NCBI GenBank assembly: GCA_028641055.1
Contig: CM054059.1
Location: 110,806,263-110,870,262 of the forward strand
Direction of reading: 5' to 3'
Origin: Alopecurus myosuroides
Taxonomy: Eukaryota; Streptophyta; Magnoliopsida; Poales; Poaceae
DNA: 64,000 nucleotides
A program made the translations under genes and the position numbers. Shown here piece by piece: positions 23,578 to 33,773 of this stretch. Within the stretch, counting starts at the first letter, position 1; each line of letters opens with the position of its first letter. The notes under the pieces were generated by a model. The model was not told the origin of the DNA, made no database searches, and saw only the letters and a program-made list of their open reading frames with translations.

Positions 23578-24149
23578 TCTGATACCGATGTGGTAGCTGT
23601 TGGTAGGATCCGAAACAAGGAGCACCAAAATTTTGCTGATCGAGATCTTGAAACGATGTCGCGGACTCACAAATAAACTTTCATATACATGAACGCGAAA
23701 TGTATGTACACAGGGGACTTAGACTATAGGATTCTACCAAGATGAACACTGCACTAATAATGTTAGCCTGAATCTAAAGCAGGTTTGTACAGCAACGAAG
23801 TGCTGTGCTCTTCTCCCCCCACTGCCCCGGAACTTGATGATTTCCCAGCCAAGGTTCGAAATCTTGAAACCTGCATCAATATGTGAACATTTAATTAGCG
23901 AAAAACATGTCAACCGTAACTCAAAATCTAGTCAAACTTGAGATTTGTGATAACTACCTGGGCTCCAGTTCACAAGATGAGAGCCAGTGGGTAGTTCTGT
24001 CAATCCATCCTCCGCGGAGTCCCAGTTAAACAAACACCCACCGGTAACACTTGTTCATCAAAGTACTCCGAGCAAGCGTGACCTCAGTTAGTCCCTATGG
24101 AACGGCTATCCACAGACCACAGAGTAACCTTATTTGTTGGTGATCCCAT
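23578..24149 (-). other. 3' flank / probable 3' UTR of the TPR gene
   Basis: No ORF or repeat was recognised. The distance and AT content suit a 3' UTR and its downstream flank. No unambiguous poly(A) signal could be chosen. Confidence 0.45.
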
Positions 24150-26071
24150 TCACTTGACCGAACGCACACCAATGGTTCTGACTTTGAATTTATACTGAGG
24201 CACCTCATCCTCATCATCGTCCTCGTCATCTTCACTTGAATCGTCCTCAACTTTGTCCCATTTTGAGTAGTCAAGTCTTGAATGGCCCTTTGGTTTTTCG
24301 ATAGTCTCCTGCCCCTGGGATTTTGAGGGCAGGCTGGGAGGTGCCTCAACTTTTGGAGGTTCGGTCACATGTTTCTTTTCGGGGATCAGTTTAGTAGAAG
24401 GCTCGGTCGCATGTTTCTTTTCGGGCAGACTGGGAGGTGCCTCAACCTTTGGAGGTTCCGTCGCATGTTTCTTTTCGGGGATCAATTTAGTAGAAGGTTG
24501 ATCAGACTTAGCGACAAAAGTATCGTTCTTTTTATTTTCGTGTAGAGGCAGATCTTCTTTGTCTTCCTCGGTATATAGTGACTCCTCTTCAGACTCTGGA
24601 ATCGGGGCTAGTGACTTCAAATTTCAAAAACATACAAAAGCCAGGCAGCAAAACTGGGTCAGTTAACTAAAAGGGACTCATTAATGTCAGCTGCCAAAAA
24701 GTTGCATTCGAAATAGTAGTTATGTCCAAACACAAATAACAGCAGATCTAGTATAACAAGTTTTTAAAATTTTGAAATAATCTATTCCTTAACATCTGAA
24801 TTTGAATTTTTAAAGAGATATTTTTATAGTTATACTTATATCTGATGAACCGCATCTGAAGTAAAGCTTGTGCAAAAAATAGAACAAAGTGAGTTAGCAG
24901 AATACATTCAAGTAAAAAGGCATACCAGCTGTGTCTTCAGCCGCGCATGAAGGTTCCGATATACTTCGGACGATGGATTAATTTCAATCAGCCTGTTCAC
25001 ATCAAACAGAGCGGACTGGTAATCTTTTAGAGTGACAAGAGTCTGGGCGCGTAGCATGAGAGCACCAGCATGCTCGGTGTCCAACTCAAGGACAGATGTG
25101 CACTCTTCTGCAGCCTATAGATTATGATAATAGAAGAAACTTCAGTGTTGGTAACAATAACGATAATAATAATATAGAGAAAAGAACAACAAAAGATGTC
25201 AGGAGTCAACTTATTCCAGAGAAATATCCACAGCTAACTGTAGTTTCCATCCCCTACACATGATGGTACTACAGAAGGCTTGCAAGGGTGGCATTTTTTT
25301 TCTTCTGATACGCATAGTAAATCATCAATGTGGATATGTGACTACTAAATGAAATTTGATGTTTCACATAACACGGCAAAATTTCACCACAGAAGTAACC
25401 CATTTAATTTCAAAACCTCGGTCTTTCATATGCATGAGGTTTCATAAAATGCCTAGATGGCTCAAAGCCTGGAATACTGTTACAATCATTCACCAGGTTA
25501 TGGTTTTATGGTTCAACCCTGAAATATAGTTGAATCATTCACTAGTTAATGGTTTGTGACTTGTTGACTACATCTAAATTGCTATTAACAGCAGGTCAGC
25601 TAAATTTAGACATCACAACGTAAGCAAACTAGCGCTGATTGGTGCATATTGGTCACAGAAGTATCCCCTCGTAGTCAACATATTTAGTCGCCAAAAGGAA
25701 ATCTCAGAGATCGATTTAGGCGCCCTTAATAACCCGAAGTTCGTGGAAGCCTTCAAAGCCCACAAGTCTGAAGATCACACTTTTACCCTAAACGACACCT
25801 CAGGCGCCCAAGGGGCACCGCACCGAAATCTATGAAATCAAGAGTCAAACTAATCCGACAGACGCAATCGACAAAGTACAGACACAAGAAGCGAGACCTT
25901 GTGGAAGTCGTGGAGCTTGAGGTAGCAGGCGGCGCGGTTGCTGTGCAGCGCGATGCGCTGCGCGGGGCCCCGCGCCGCTGCGAGCGCCGCCGTGTACAGC
26001 TCGAGCGCCTCCCGGTGGCGGCCGCCCCTGTAGAGCTCGTGCGCCCTCTCCACCGCCTCCGTCCCCGCCAT
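24150..26071 (-). CDS. TPR-domain protein, 275 aa, three exons
   Basis: The exons are 26071-25898, 25114-24926 and 24614-24150, all joined in phase 0 with GT/AG introns (AAG|GTCTCG, CTATAG|GCTGC, CTG|GTATGC, GAAG|TCACT). ATG at 26071 has G at -3 and +4. Exons 1 and 2 (residues 1-121) encode about three TPR-type helix pairs, including YRGGRHREALELYTAAL, IALHSNRAACYLKLHDF and AGALMLRAQTLVTLKDY. Such domains bind short peptide tails, often of Hsp70/Hsp90. Exon 3 (154 residues) is low complexity: an acidic start, an internally repeated EKKHATEPPKVEAPPSLP segment, a run of about 14 mostly Asp/Glu residues and a basic end, VRTIGVRSVK. No signal peptide or membrane segment is seen, so a cytosolic or nuclear location is inferred. 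The reading frame is intact, with strong grass-style GC bias in exon 1. The client and exact family are unknown; a co-chaperone-like role is only a guess. Confidence 0.9.
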
Positions 26072-27425
26072 CGCCCGCCGGCGCAGAAGTCGGGCTGAGA
26101 TCCGGGGCCGAGCGAGCGAGCCGGGGATTGATTTGGGGGAGATCGAGCTCGTGGAAATTAGGGGGATGTCCACGAGGAGAATGACCTGTTGGGTGAGGCC
26201 CAGGGGAGATTTGAATGTGGACGTATGGTAGCGGGCTGTGTCGGGTTGCTGCTGCACGCGGGGAACACGCCCGGGATTGTCTCGCTCTTTACTCTTTCTT
26301 GGAATTGACGGAATTGCCCCTTGTTTAAACCTCGATCCTTCCGAGCTTTCCTTCGAGCTGGGAGCGTGTGTGACGTGTTGTCGTGTCTTGTGGTTAGGTG
26401 GTTGGCGTGTGGGACATGGATGGTTACATTTGATTTTTAAAATAATGGAAAACTTGATTTTAATTTTGGACTTAAATAATATTTTGGCTGTAAATTCTCT
26501 GCGTGGCCAGTGGCCACATCGTCATCGAGAGGCAAACCAGAACCGTCGATCTTGTGCAGCGAGGGCGCCAACCACGGACCACGTCTCACCTCCACCGAAC
26601 ATGGGCTGAACAGTGACGATCTCGCCCATCGCTGCCTGGTCGCCCACCGGGACCACCACGGTGCCCAGAAGCCGGCGCCGTCAGGCACCACGACACCATC
26701 CTACAGCCACGGGGTCCAGGACCAGACCACAACCCCAGACCGCAATCGCAGGGGCGCCTCTATCGTATGGAGGTCGCGCTTCCAAAGTCACCGCCAGGAC
26801 GCACAGGTTGTCGGAATTCCGCTACTCCTTGCCGCCGAATTGTCGTCGAGATGTTTGCCGCCGCCGTAGTGAGGAACGTCGCCTCCCGCAAGAGAGAGGT
26901 TCCCGCCGCTGCCATCACCGCCCCGACTTTGCCTGGCGGGATCTCCGCCGGTGACGACAAGGAGGGAGGGGACGAGGGGTGTCAGGCGGTGGCACGGTCG
27001 CCCCCGTGTCGCCTAGGTTTGGCGACGCGTGGCATTTGCTAAACTGAATCCACGATGGAATTGCGTTCATCTTTTCTGAAAGCTAGCTCATCATACGTTT
27101 AAACAGTAGTAGCATCTTTTCAACTTAGAAGAAAACCATATTTTACTCGAGTCCATGAAATTACAAAAAATAATCTTTGCGTCTATAGAATGGCTAGAAA
27201 TTTACCTTGTGTATCTTCATAAGGAATACATACGTATATAGTATGTATAAAATGACAAGACGAATTTCTGCACATCTGGTTATTAATTTAAGATCTACTA
27301 CTATTAGTTATATAGACTTTTGTACTACACATATATGGCACTCAAATCATCTTATGAACTTTGTGCAGCAATTAGTCGTAAATATATATTTTCACGAATG
27401 TTATAGGAACAAGTTTCCACCCCCA
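26072..27425. other. Upstream region of the TPR gene; GC-rich anonymous tract
   Basis: 26072-26280 should hold the TPR gene's leader and core promoter; no clear TATA box was chosen. 26510-27040 is GC-rich with several overlapping short ORFs and no recognisable domain. It may be an old transposon or gene fragment. 27041-27425 is AT-rich with nothing identified. Confidence 0.45.
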
Positions 27426-27705
27426 ATATATTTTGGGGAGCGCTGAGCGTCCCCCGGGGGATGGGAACGCTCGATCCCCCGCCTCCCTGGCCGTACGATC
27501 GGGCCTAATTGCGCGCGCGCATCCGTTAGATCAGTTTGCAAGCACAGGTCGCTTTCTTCCTTTCCCCTCCCACGTGGGTGGTCCCCACAAAAACAAAACA
27601 CCTCACACCTCCGCTTTTCTCTCGCACGACTGGCTCATCGAGCCATATCCATTGCTCGGAACTCCGGTCCGGCGAGAGAATCCCGGCGACTCGCAGCTCA
27701 TCTCG

Positions 27706-28150
27706 TCCGTGGCGATGGATGCTCCCAGCGGCGACGCCTCGTGCTCCCAGCGGTGGCGCCTAGTGCTTCCATAGACGGCCGGAGATGCTCCGAGCGGCAG
27801 CGCCTCGTGCTCCGAGCGGCGGCCGGAGATGCTCTCATAGGAGGCCAGAGATGCTCCCATAGGCGGCCAAAGATGCTCCCGTAGGCGGCGACGGATGCTC
27901 CGAGCGGCGGCCGGAGATGCTCCCGTAGGCGGTCGGTGGTGCTCCCGTAGGCGGCCGGAGATGCTCCGAGCGACGGCCGGAGATGCTCCGAGCGGCGGCG
28001 GGAGATGCTCCGAGCGGCGGCGCCTCGTGCTCCCATAGGCGGCCGAAGCTGCTCCCATAGGCGGCGACTGTTGCTCCCACCGGCGGCGGGCGATGCTCCC
28101 AACGGCGACGCCTCATGCTCCCATAGGCGGCGCTTGGTGCTCCCATGGAC
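27706..28150. repeat. 22-bp GC-rich minisatellite in the MULE
   Basis: About 20 tandem copies of a unit like GATGCTCCCATAGGCGGCCA plus two bases fill this stretch. The variant halves CCCATAGGCGGC, CCGAGCGGCGGC and CCCGTAGGCGGC are interspersed. Since 22 is not a multiple of 3, all frames stay open for long distances and read as 22-residue protein repeats. Those ORFs are by-products of the repeat. Confidence 0.92.
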
Positions 28151-28780
28151 GAGATGGGGGAAGAAGGTGCCGCTCCGGGGACAGCCTGCCCTTGACGGCC
28201 ACGGCGAGGAGCTGGTCGAACACGGCGTGCTTCTCCGCCAGCGTGCTTCCCTCGACGCGGTGCAGCTGCGGCCGCGCGCTGAAGGTGATCACCCGGTGGC
28301 GCCACGGCTCGTCGCCGAGCTCCGACAGGGGAGGAGGCCCAGCGCTAGCTGGTCCGAGACCATGCGCTGCCACTGCAGGTTCGCCACGGAGGAGTTGCCG
28401 CGCGGGTCGGCGTTGATGGACTCGAGGATCTCGTGCGGGAGCAGCGCGCCCCGCCGCGATCTTGGCCTTGCGGCCTCCACGCCGGCGATGTAGAGGTTTA
28501 AGCGCTCGGCGTCGTGCTTGAGGAAGAGCCCGTCGTGGCTCGCCCAGTACCGCCGCCTCCTCCCATCCTCACCGTCCCACCTCCTCGCCCGGAGTACTGG
28601 CGGAGTACTGGCCTCCACGAACCACATGCCCTCGCCGGAACAGTCCACGACGAGCTCCCCCGGCGTCAAACACCGCGAGCCGGCCGGCGATGGGGTAGTA
28701 GCTCACGAGCGCGGTGGCCAGAGCGCGTGGGGGTAGTGGTCGATGCATCGTAGCGGTAGCGGAGGAGATAAGGTGTGGGC
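28150..28780 (-). pseudogene. Chimeric BAHD acyltransferase / DUF2828 fragment
   Basis: From right to left on the minus strand, a BAHD N-terminal fragment (LATALVSYYPIAGRLAVFDA, then VDCSGEGMWFVEAS one frame over) is joined near 28600 to a DUF2828 fragment. That part includes HDGLFLKHDAERLNLYI, GALLPHEILES, LQWQRMVSD and, in another frame, EPWRHRVITFSARPQLH and VFDQLLAVAVKGRL. BAHD enzymes acylate metabolites using acyl-CoA; their HXXXD and DFGWG motifs are not in this piece. DUF2828 proteins carry a von Willebrand A-like site (DVSGS), which is skipped here because LQWQRMVSD runs straight into the later LALGLL part. Frames are broken in at least two places. It is a captured, non-functional chimera, though transcription is possible. 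Confidence 0.8.
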
Positions 28781-28899
28781 GTGTGGATGGGAGGCATCGT
28801 AGCGGTAGCGGAGGAGATAAGGTACCGTGAGGGGGCCACGTGCAGTAGCCACCCGGAGGATCATCCTCCGGGGGATCGTAAGCATTTCCCATATATTTT

Positions 28900-29975
28900 G
28901 CATGTCTGGATTTTTATTCATAATTATTTAAAACTCGAATATGTGATTTCTACGATGAACACCTGTGTTACGAAAGATTCTCCATATATAGTGTTTTGTT
29001 CCGGTTGCTTACCTAACGAATGAGCACGTCCACAATGTGCTGGACCAACGAACGACGCCACGAGACGACACGAAGACGTTGAGAAGGTCAACGGAACACG
29101 GCAGCGAGGGAGACGGCGGAGTAGGAAAGGCCTGTGCCATGTGATCCCGTGCATGGCGAGATTAACGCGGACAGCGGGGGAAGAGATGCCTACGCCTACG
29201 TGCTACGTTGCCGAGCTCCCTTCCTCGTGTAATCGGCAGTTGGACGGAAAGCTCGGGCCCGGGGAAAACACGTGCCGGCCGATGCCCATTGTCATCACAT
29301 TCACATCCGTCGCACGCCACGCAACATGGGGAGGTGGCCACACGCGCGCGGCAAAGCCGAACCACGCAGGCGGGCAATACGGTCGGGGTACTTGCTGGCT
29401 TGCTGCACTCGCCACCCCCGAACGCCCGCGGCATGGCATGCCATAGCTGCGCCTCCGTACGTGCCACAACGCGTGTCATAGTGGCTGCCAACACCACCCC
29501 CCTCCCCCTTCTTTTGAAACGGAGAGCAAATTATGCCACGTGTCACTAATTAGAAAAGAATAAAATTGTTCTGTTAATAAGCGAAAAACGTGCCAAAACC
29601 ATCACAGCCACGAGGACACATAAAGCCAAGTTGCTTACCAACAGAAACTCCACACACACCGCTAAAAAGGAGAATCGTCGTCGAGTTGATCACCGTGTCA
29701 CCGTCATCACTATTCATCGAGCCAACGACTCCCACTTCATCAAAGAGTTACAATTGAACAAACCTTGCCAGAGCGGACTCGTCAATTCCACGCCAACCCA
29801 TGACAAACAGTCAACTCATCACATAGAAGAGCAGCAGCGGTGATTATGACAACGATAAGAGCGCAAATCCGTCTAAAACTTGTTTTGTGTGTTTGTTAAC
29901 AACACTAGTATTATTATTAACGTGCGTTCATGTTCAGGGTGTGGTCTCCAAAATGATCAAAGAGAAATACATGTG
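28900..29975. other. Intergenic, nothing identified
   Basis: No gene, TIR or LTR signature was recognised. A CCACGTGTC (G-box-like) occurs near 29537 without a gene to assign it to. Confidence 0.45.
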
Positions 29976-30640
29976 CTAGAGTTGCTGGAATTCACTTCCA
30001 GGTCGGAGTCTCCGGTGTCCAGACAGGAGTATCCGGGGCGCAGAGGCCGGAGTCTCTGAACTTCTTGCTTCTTCACTACGCTCGAAGCAGCCCGGACACA
30101 CTATGCGTTTTGGTGTGAAGAAACGGCGGAAACTTTGCGGATTCTCCAGCCTGTATAGACCGGAGTCTCCGCCCTGAAAATTTTCCAGCGCCAAGTCCAA
30201 GTGGTGTCACCCACTGCATAGGGTCGAGAGAGTGTCTGGAGTCTCCGGTCCAGTGCAGAGTTCCGGCCCACCGGAATGTGTCTGAAATGTTTGGCAAGCC
30301 AGAGTCTCCGGTGTGAATTTCGCAGAAAGACACCAAACAACTAGATTTTGGGATTGGGGTATAAATACCTTCTCCCCTTCCGAGTCATCTCGTCCAAAAT
30401 TAAATGCCCCATTGATTGAGCTCACGCACCAAGCTAGATCTCCCAATTCCTTCCACCAAACATATTGATCTTTGGAGGATTTAAGGAGAAGACCCCGATC
30501 TACGTCTTCACCAACCGGTTATCCATTGCCATCATTTGCTTGAGGGAATCTAGTATATGGTTTCCTTGCGGAAAACCTAAAACTCATTGCTACTCTTGGT
30601 GATTCTTGGGAGCCCCCAATTTGGTTGTGAGTGTGTGCCA
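29976..30640 (+). repeat. LTR-like fragment with repeated GGAGTCTCCGG motif
   Basis: The palindromic motif GGAGTCTCCGG and variants recur near 30005, 30048, 30160, 30238 and 30302. A TATA-like TATAAATACC lies at about 30360. The 3' part (GGGAGCCCCCAATTTGGTTGTGAGTG) resembles the LTR-type sequence at 20290-20350. It breaks off at 30640, where element W begins. Confidence 0.55.
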
Positions 30641-32965
30641 TGTGACGCCCCTGGATCGTGACTATGGGGATTCCATCGTTCCCACCAAAATCCACATAAT
30701 AGAATTCCGGGTTGTCAATGTGTGGTAACATTACAAAATTTCGCGAATAATTTGCAACAGCAACAAAACATAAATATACAACATGACTCCGACGAGTCAA
30801 GAATACAACTGATACAATACAAAGAGCCAAATCACAGCGAAAACATAAACAATGTCCGACTACGGACAAGATACAAATGGACTAAGAGCGCGGAAGATAA
30901 GCGACGATGTCCAATCCCTACCCAGGCCAAACCAGAGGGATTCCCAAGCTAACAGCGTCAGACTTCAAACTTGTTGACTGCATTGTGAATATAGCCCCGA
31001 ATCATGGGGTCAGTACTTCGAATCGTACCAACAAGCCAACAAGCAATACTCACAAGATTCCAATGCAACTAGTCATCACAAGGTACAAATAATTTGGGAA
31101 CAAAGTAAGAGGTTGTTGTAATGAAACTGCAGCGGGCGGTAATAAGCAATCTACATAGACACGCTACAACTCCCGTCTATTAGAAATGGATGAGAGAGCG
31201 CGACGAAACCAACTACAACTACTTACCAAGAACAAAAACCCATCCATGATTAATCCCCCTCAACCAAGTGCCAAGAGGTAACCCAAGGAAAACTCACACT
31301 GTTGGAAATGTTGAAAACGGTGATCTCGTCATCGCACAATTTAATAAATATTATTAGGTGTAAGTTTTCCAACTTTTGTTAGCCAGCACTTTCTCCAAGA
31401 TCGTCACATAAGCACGGATGATACACCTTTTCAAAAAGATTTAACCCTGCAGGGGTGCACTACTGTAGCCAGACGCATCGAAACTATCGCCAGACTGTCA
31501 GCACAAACACTTCACCTCACCACAAACAAGTCCTGGGAGCCACCTAACTAGGTTGGAACCGCATCGAGAGTCTGGCCGATGCTTCGACGTGGACCCAGCT
31601 TTTTGCGACTACGCAAGACGTGTTAAACCAAACCAGAACTGCCCGTTCGCACGTACCGCAAGACCTATATAATTGTACGCACATCGGTAACATACTATCA
31701 TAATTCTCGACATCGTTGTCATTGTACCTGCAGAATTGGTGATGTGCGTACGCCAAATGGAAAGTATGAACTACGCTGTGGCATCTTGGACAAGATTGCA
31801 GTGGGGCTAATAGGTTGCGGGGATTTCCGTAGGTCCCACGATATGGTTAACACACTCATTCTTGGATCAACGGACAAGAATCTTTTCCTAACGCGACACC
31901 AGAGGGACCAAAAGCCTCGAGGGGCATGCCACCGATGCCTTAACTCGAATTCAAAATTATTATTACCCCAAGCATTAAGACCATTTAATTAAATAGAACC
32001 AACCTATCGTACTAATAAGGTGACAAGGAACCAAACCCGCCAAACAAGCTAAACATGCACTACGACTCGCAAGGCCAACAAGAGAAATAAACATGTCATA
32101 GGAGGTGGGAGATGGGGAAATATCATGGTTGCAAGGTAAACGTATGATAGGATCGAGACACAAACATCGAATCATAAGATTATAATAAAGACAACGGAAA
32201 ACATCTGAACAAGCGAGGAACGGCAGCCATAGGTAGCAAGTGACTAAAGCTTGTCAGGAATCCATCTTGTAGAGGTAGGATAACTTTTCGGTGCTCACAT
32301 CATCTCAACGTCCTATCCGCAAAGAAGAAAGGCACTAAAAGAAACAATGAAATGCATCATTTACCAGTACGACAAAAGATCCAGCATGATCAAAATATGG
32401 ATGCATGACGTCCGAGGATGCAACTAAACCAATTTAAATGAAATCAGGAATCCCAACAATGAATTATAGTTTTAAGTTGTTTAGCTAACCATCAAAATAG
32501 ATGTTGATAAGCATGGATAACAGTTAATAGGTGGGCTAAACTAAATTAAATGGAATATGTCACAAATTGAATTAAGTGGCTGATGCTTGCGTTGGGATAC
32601 CCCAAGAGGAGGGTGTGATGAGCGTAGCGGTAGGAATTTTCCCCTTAGTTAAAAACCAGGGTTATCAATCTAGTAGGAGAAAGAGGATCTTCGGAAGGTT
32701 GATGCCACTGGTGGTGCTAGCGCTTCACCGGTGTCAGCAACAACGTGGAACCTACACACAACACAACCAAAATACTTTGCCCCAACGGTATAGTGAGGTT
32801 GTCAATCTCACCGGTCTTGCCGAAAGCAAAGATTAGACGTATAGTGTGGAAAACAGTTGCATGCTTGCAGAAAGTAGAGAGAGTAGGAAATTGCTGTGGT
32901 TTGTTTAACAATGTGGAAAATGGACCGGGGTTCATAGGTTCACCGACCAGAACTGTCACCACCGA
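30641..32965. mobile_element. Element W: LTR-like sequence starting TGTGACGCCCC
   Basis: The start TGTGACGCCCCTGGATCG is the type of terminus seen in Tekay/Del-like grass Gypsy LTRs. The 2.3 kb following has no coding motif and an LTR-like composition. The right boundary near 32965 is not marked by a clean CA end, and no target duplication with TGCCA (30636-30640) was found. The copy is therefore truncated or fused to element X. Confidence 0.45.
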
Positions 32966-33146
32966 GATGGTGATCGACACTCTGGTTCCCGAGTTAGGCG
33001 CGATGGAGGCCGCTGCCGAGAACGTCGCTTCCGGGTCCGCTCATCTGACCTCCACTGCTGCTCCCAAGCCCGCCTCCACGCTCAGCTTCGTCTCTTCAGA
33101 TCTATCCAGCGTAGATGCCAACTCTGCTCCATCGACCATGTCTTAA
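32966..33146 (+). pseudogene. Element X antisense ORF, 3' end only
   Basis: An open frame on the strand opposite to pol ends at 33146 with an Ala/Ser/Pro/Thr-rich tail. Its place, between integrase and the missing 3' LTR, matches the end of the antisense gene in element Y. Only the last ~50 codons remain. The function of such antisense products is unknown. Confidence 0.55.
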
Positions 33147-33773
33147 GTGTCTGCTCTTAGTTTATCTCAAAACTGCTTATCAGATCCTCGGTATGCCTGG
33201 TGCAGATGTATCAACAACTTATTGTTTTAAGTGCTACCTTGTTTTACTTAAGTTTCTTAGCAAGTCTGGCTCGATGTCGGATTGCGTTAAGTGCAAGTCC
33301 CCGAGTTGCTTTTCTCATCCACTCAGTTCTTTAGTCTTTGCTCTTACCTGCCACTTGTGGCTTGTTGGTAGTCGAGTCACAAGATTTCCAAAAACGAGTT
33401 TCTGATACTTGACCACTTTGAGATTTGAATTTTAACGCTACCCAACACTTAGCCGAAAACATAGAAGGAAAGACACCCTACTCGGTTGACACACTTCTCT
33501 TTTCTTTAGCAAATTTTCGTGTGTTCATTGACCTTTGGCTTGTTCTCTTGCTTGCCATGAAGCCGGGTTGCGGACAGCAGCAAAGTTGAAGAGTTGTCCC
33601 TTAGGTTTAAACACAGTACTAGATATAAACGTGAAATTTTGAGTAACCAACCGAGTAGACAAAGTAAAGACAATAAATAACACAGAGCAGTTTTAGCACA
33701 TGCAGTCCCCGAGTTCAATTCGGAGTGCCGACTTGGAATTTAACTCGGTTGAGGAGATACATACAATGTTTGT

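Larger units (their letters stand above)
27435..28890. mobile_element. Pack-MULE: Mutator-like element with captured gene fragments
   Basis: A perfect 9-bp direct repeat ATATATTTT flanks the element (27426-27434 and 28891-28899), the target-site length of Mutator-like elements. The terminal inverted repeats begin GGGGAGCGCT (left) and GGGAAATGCT (right, reverse complement) and match at 21 of 29 positions, including a shared TCCCCCGG block. There is no transposase. Inside are a 22-bp minisatellite and, on the minus strand, fused fragments of a BAHD acyltransferase and a DUF2828 gene. This is the structure of a Pack-MULE, moved by transposase from elsewhere. Confidence 0.88.

Noticed and set aside
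26510..27040. GC-rich short ORFs upstream of the TPR gene as a second gene
   Set aside because: Overlapping frames on both strands, no domain and no splice pattern that I could support.
27603..28305. Several minus-strand ORFs of 130-160 codons with RRSEHLRPP-like repeats
   Set aside because: They are read through the 22-bp minisatellite in different frames. The periodic protein is a by-product, not a gene.
28150..28780. A functional BAHD acyltransferase gene
   Set aside because: No HXXXD or DFGWG motif, frames are broken, and it is fused to an unrelated DUF2828 piece inside a MULE.
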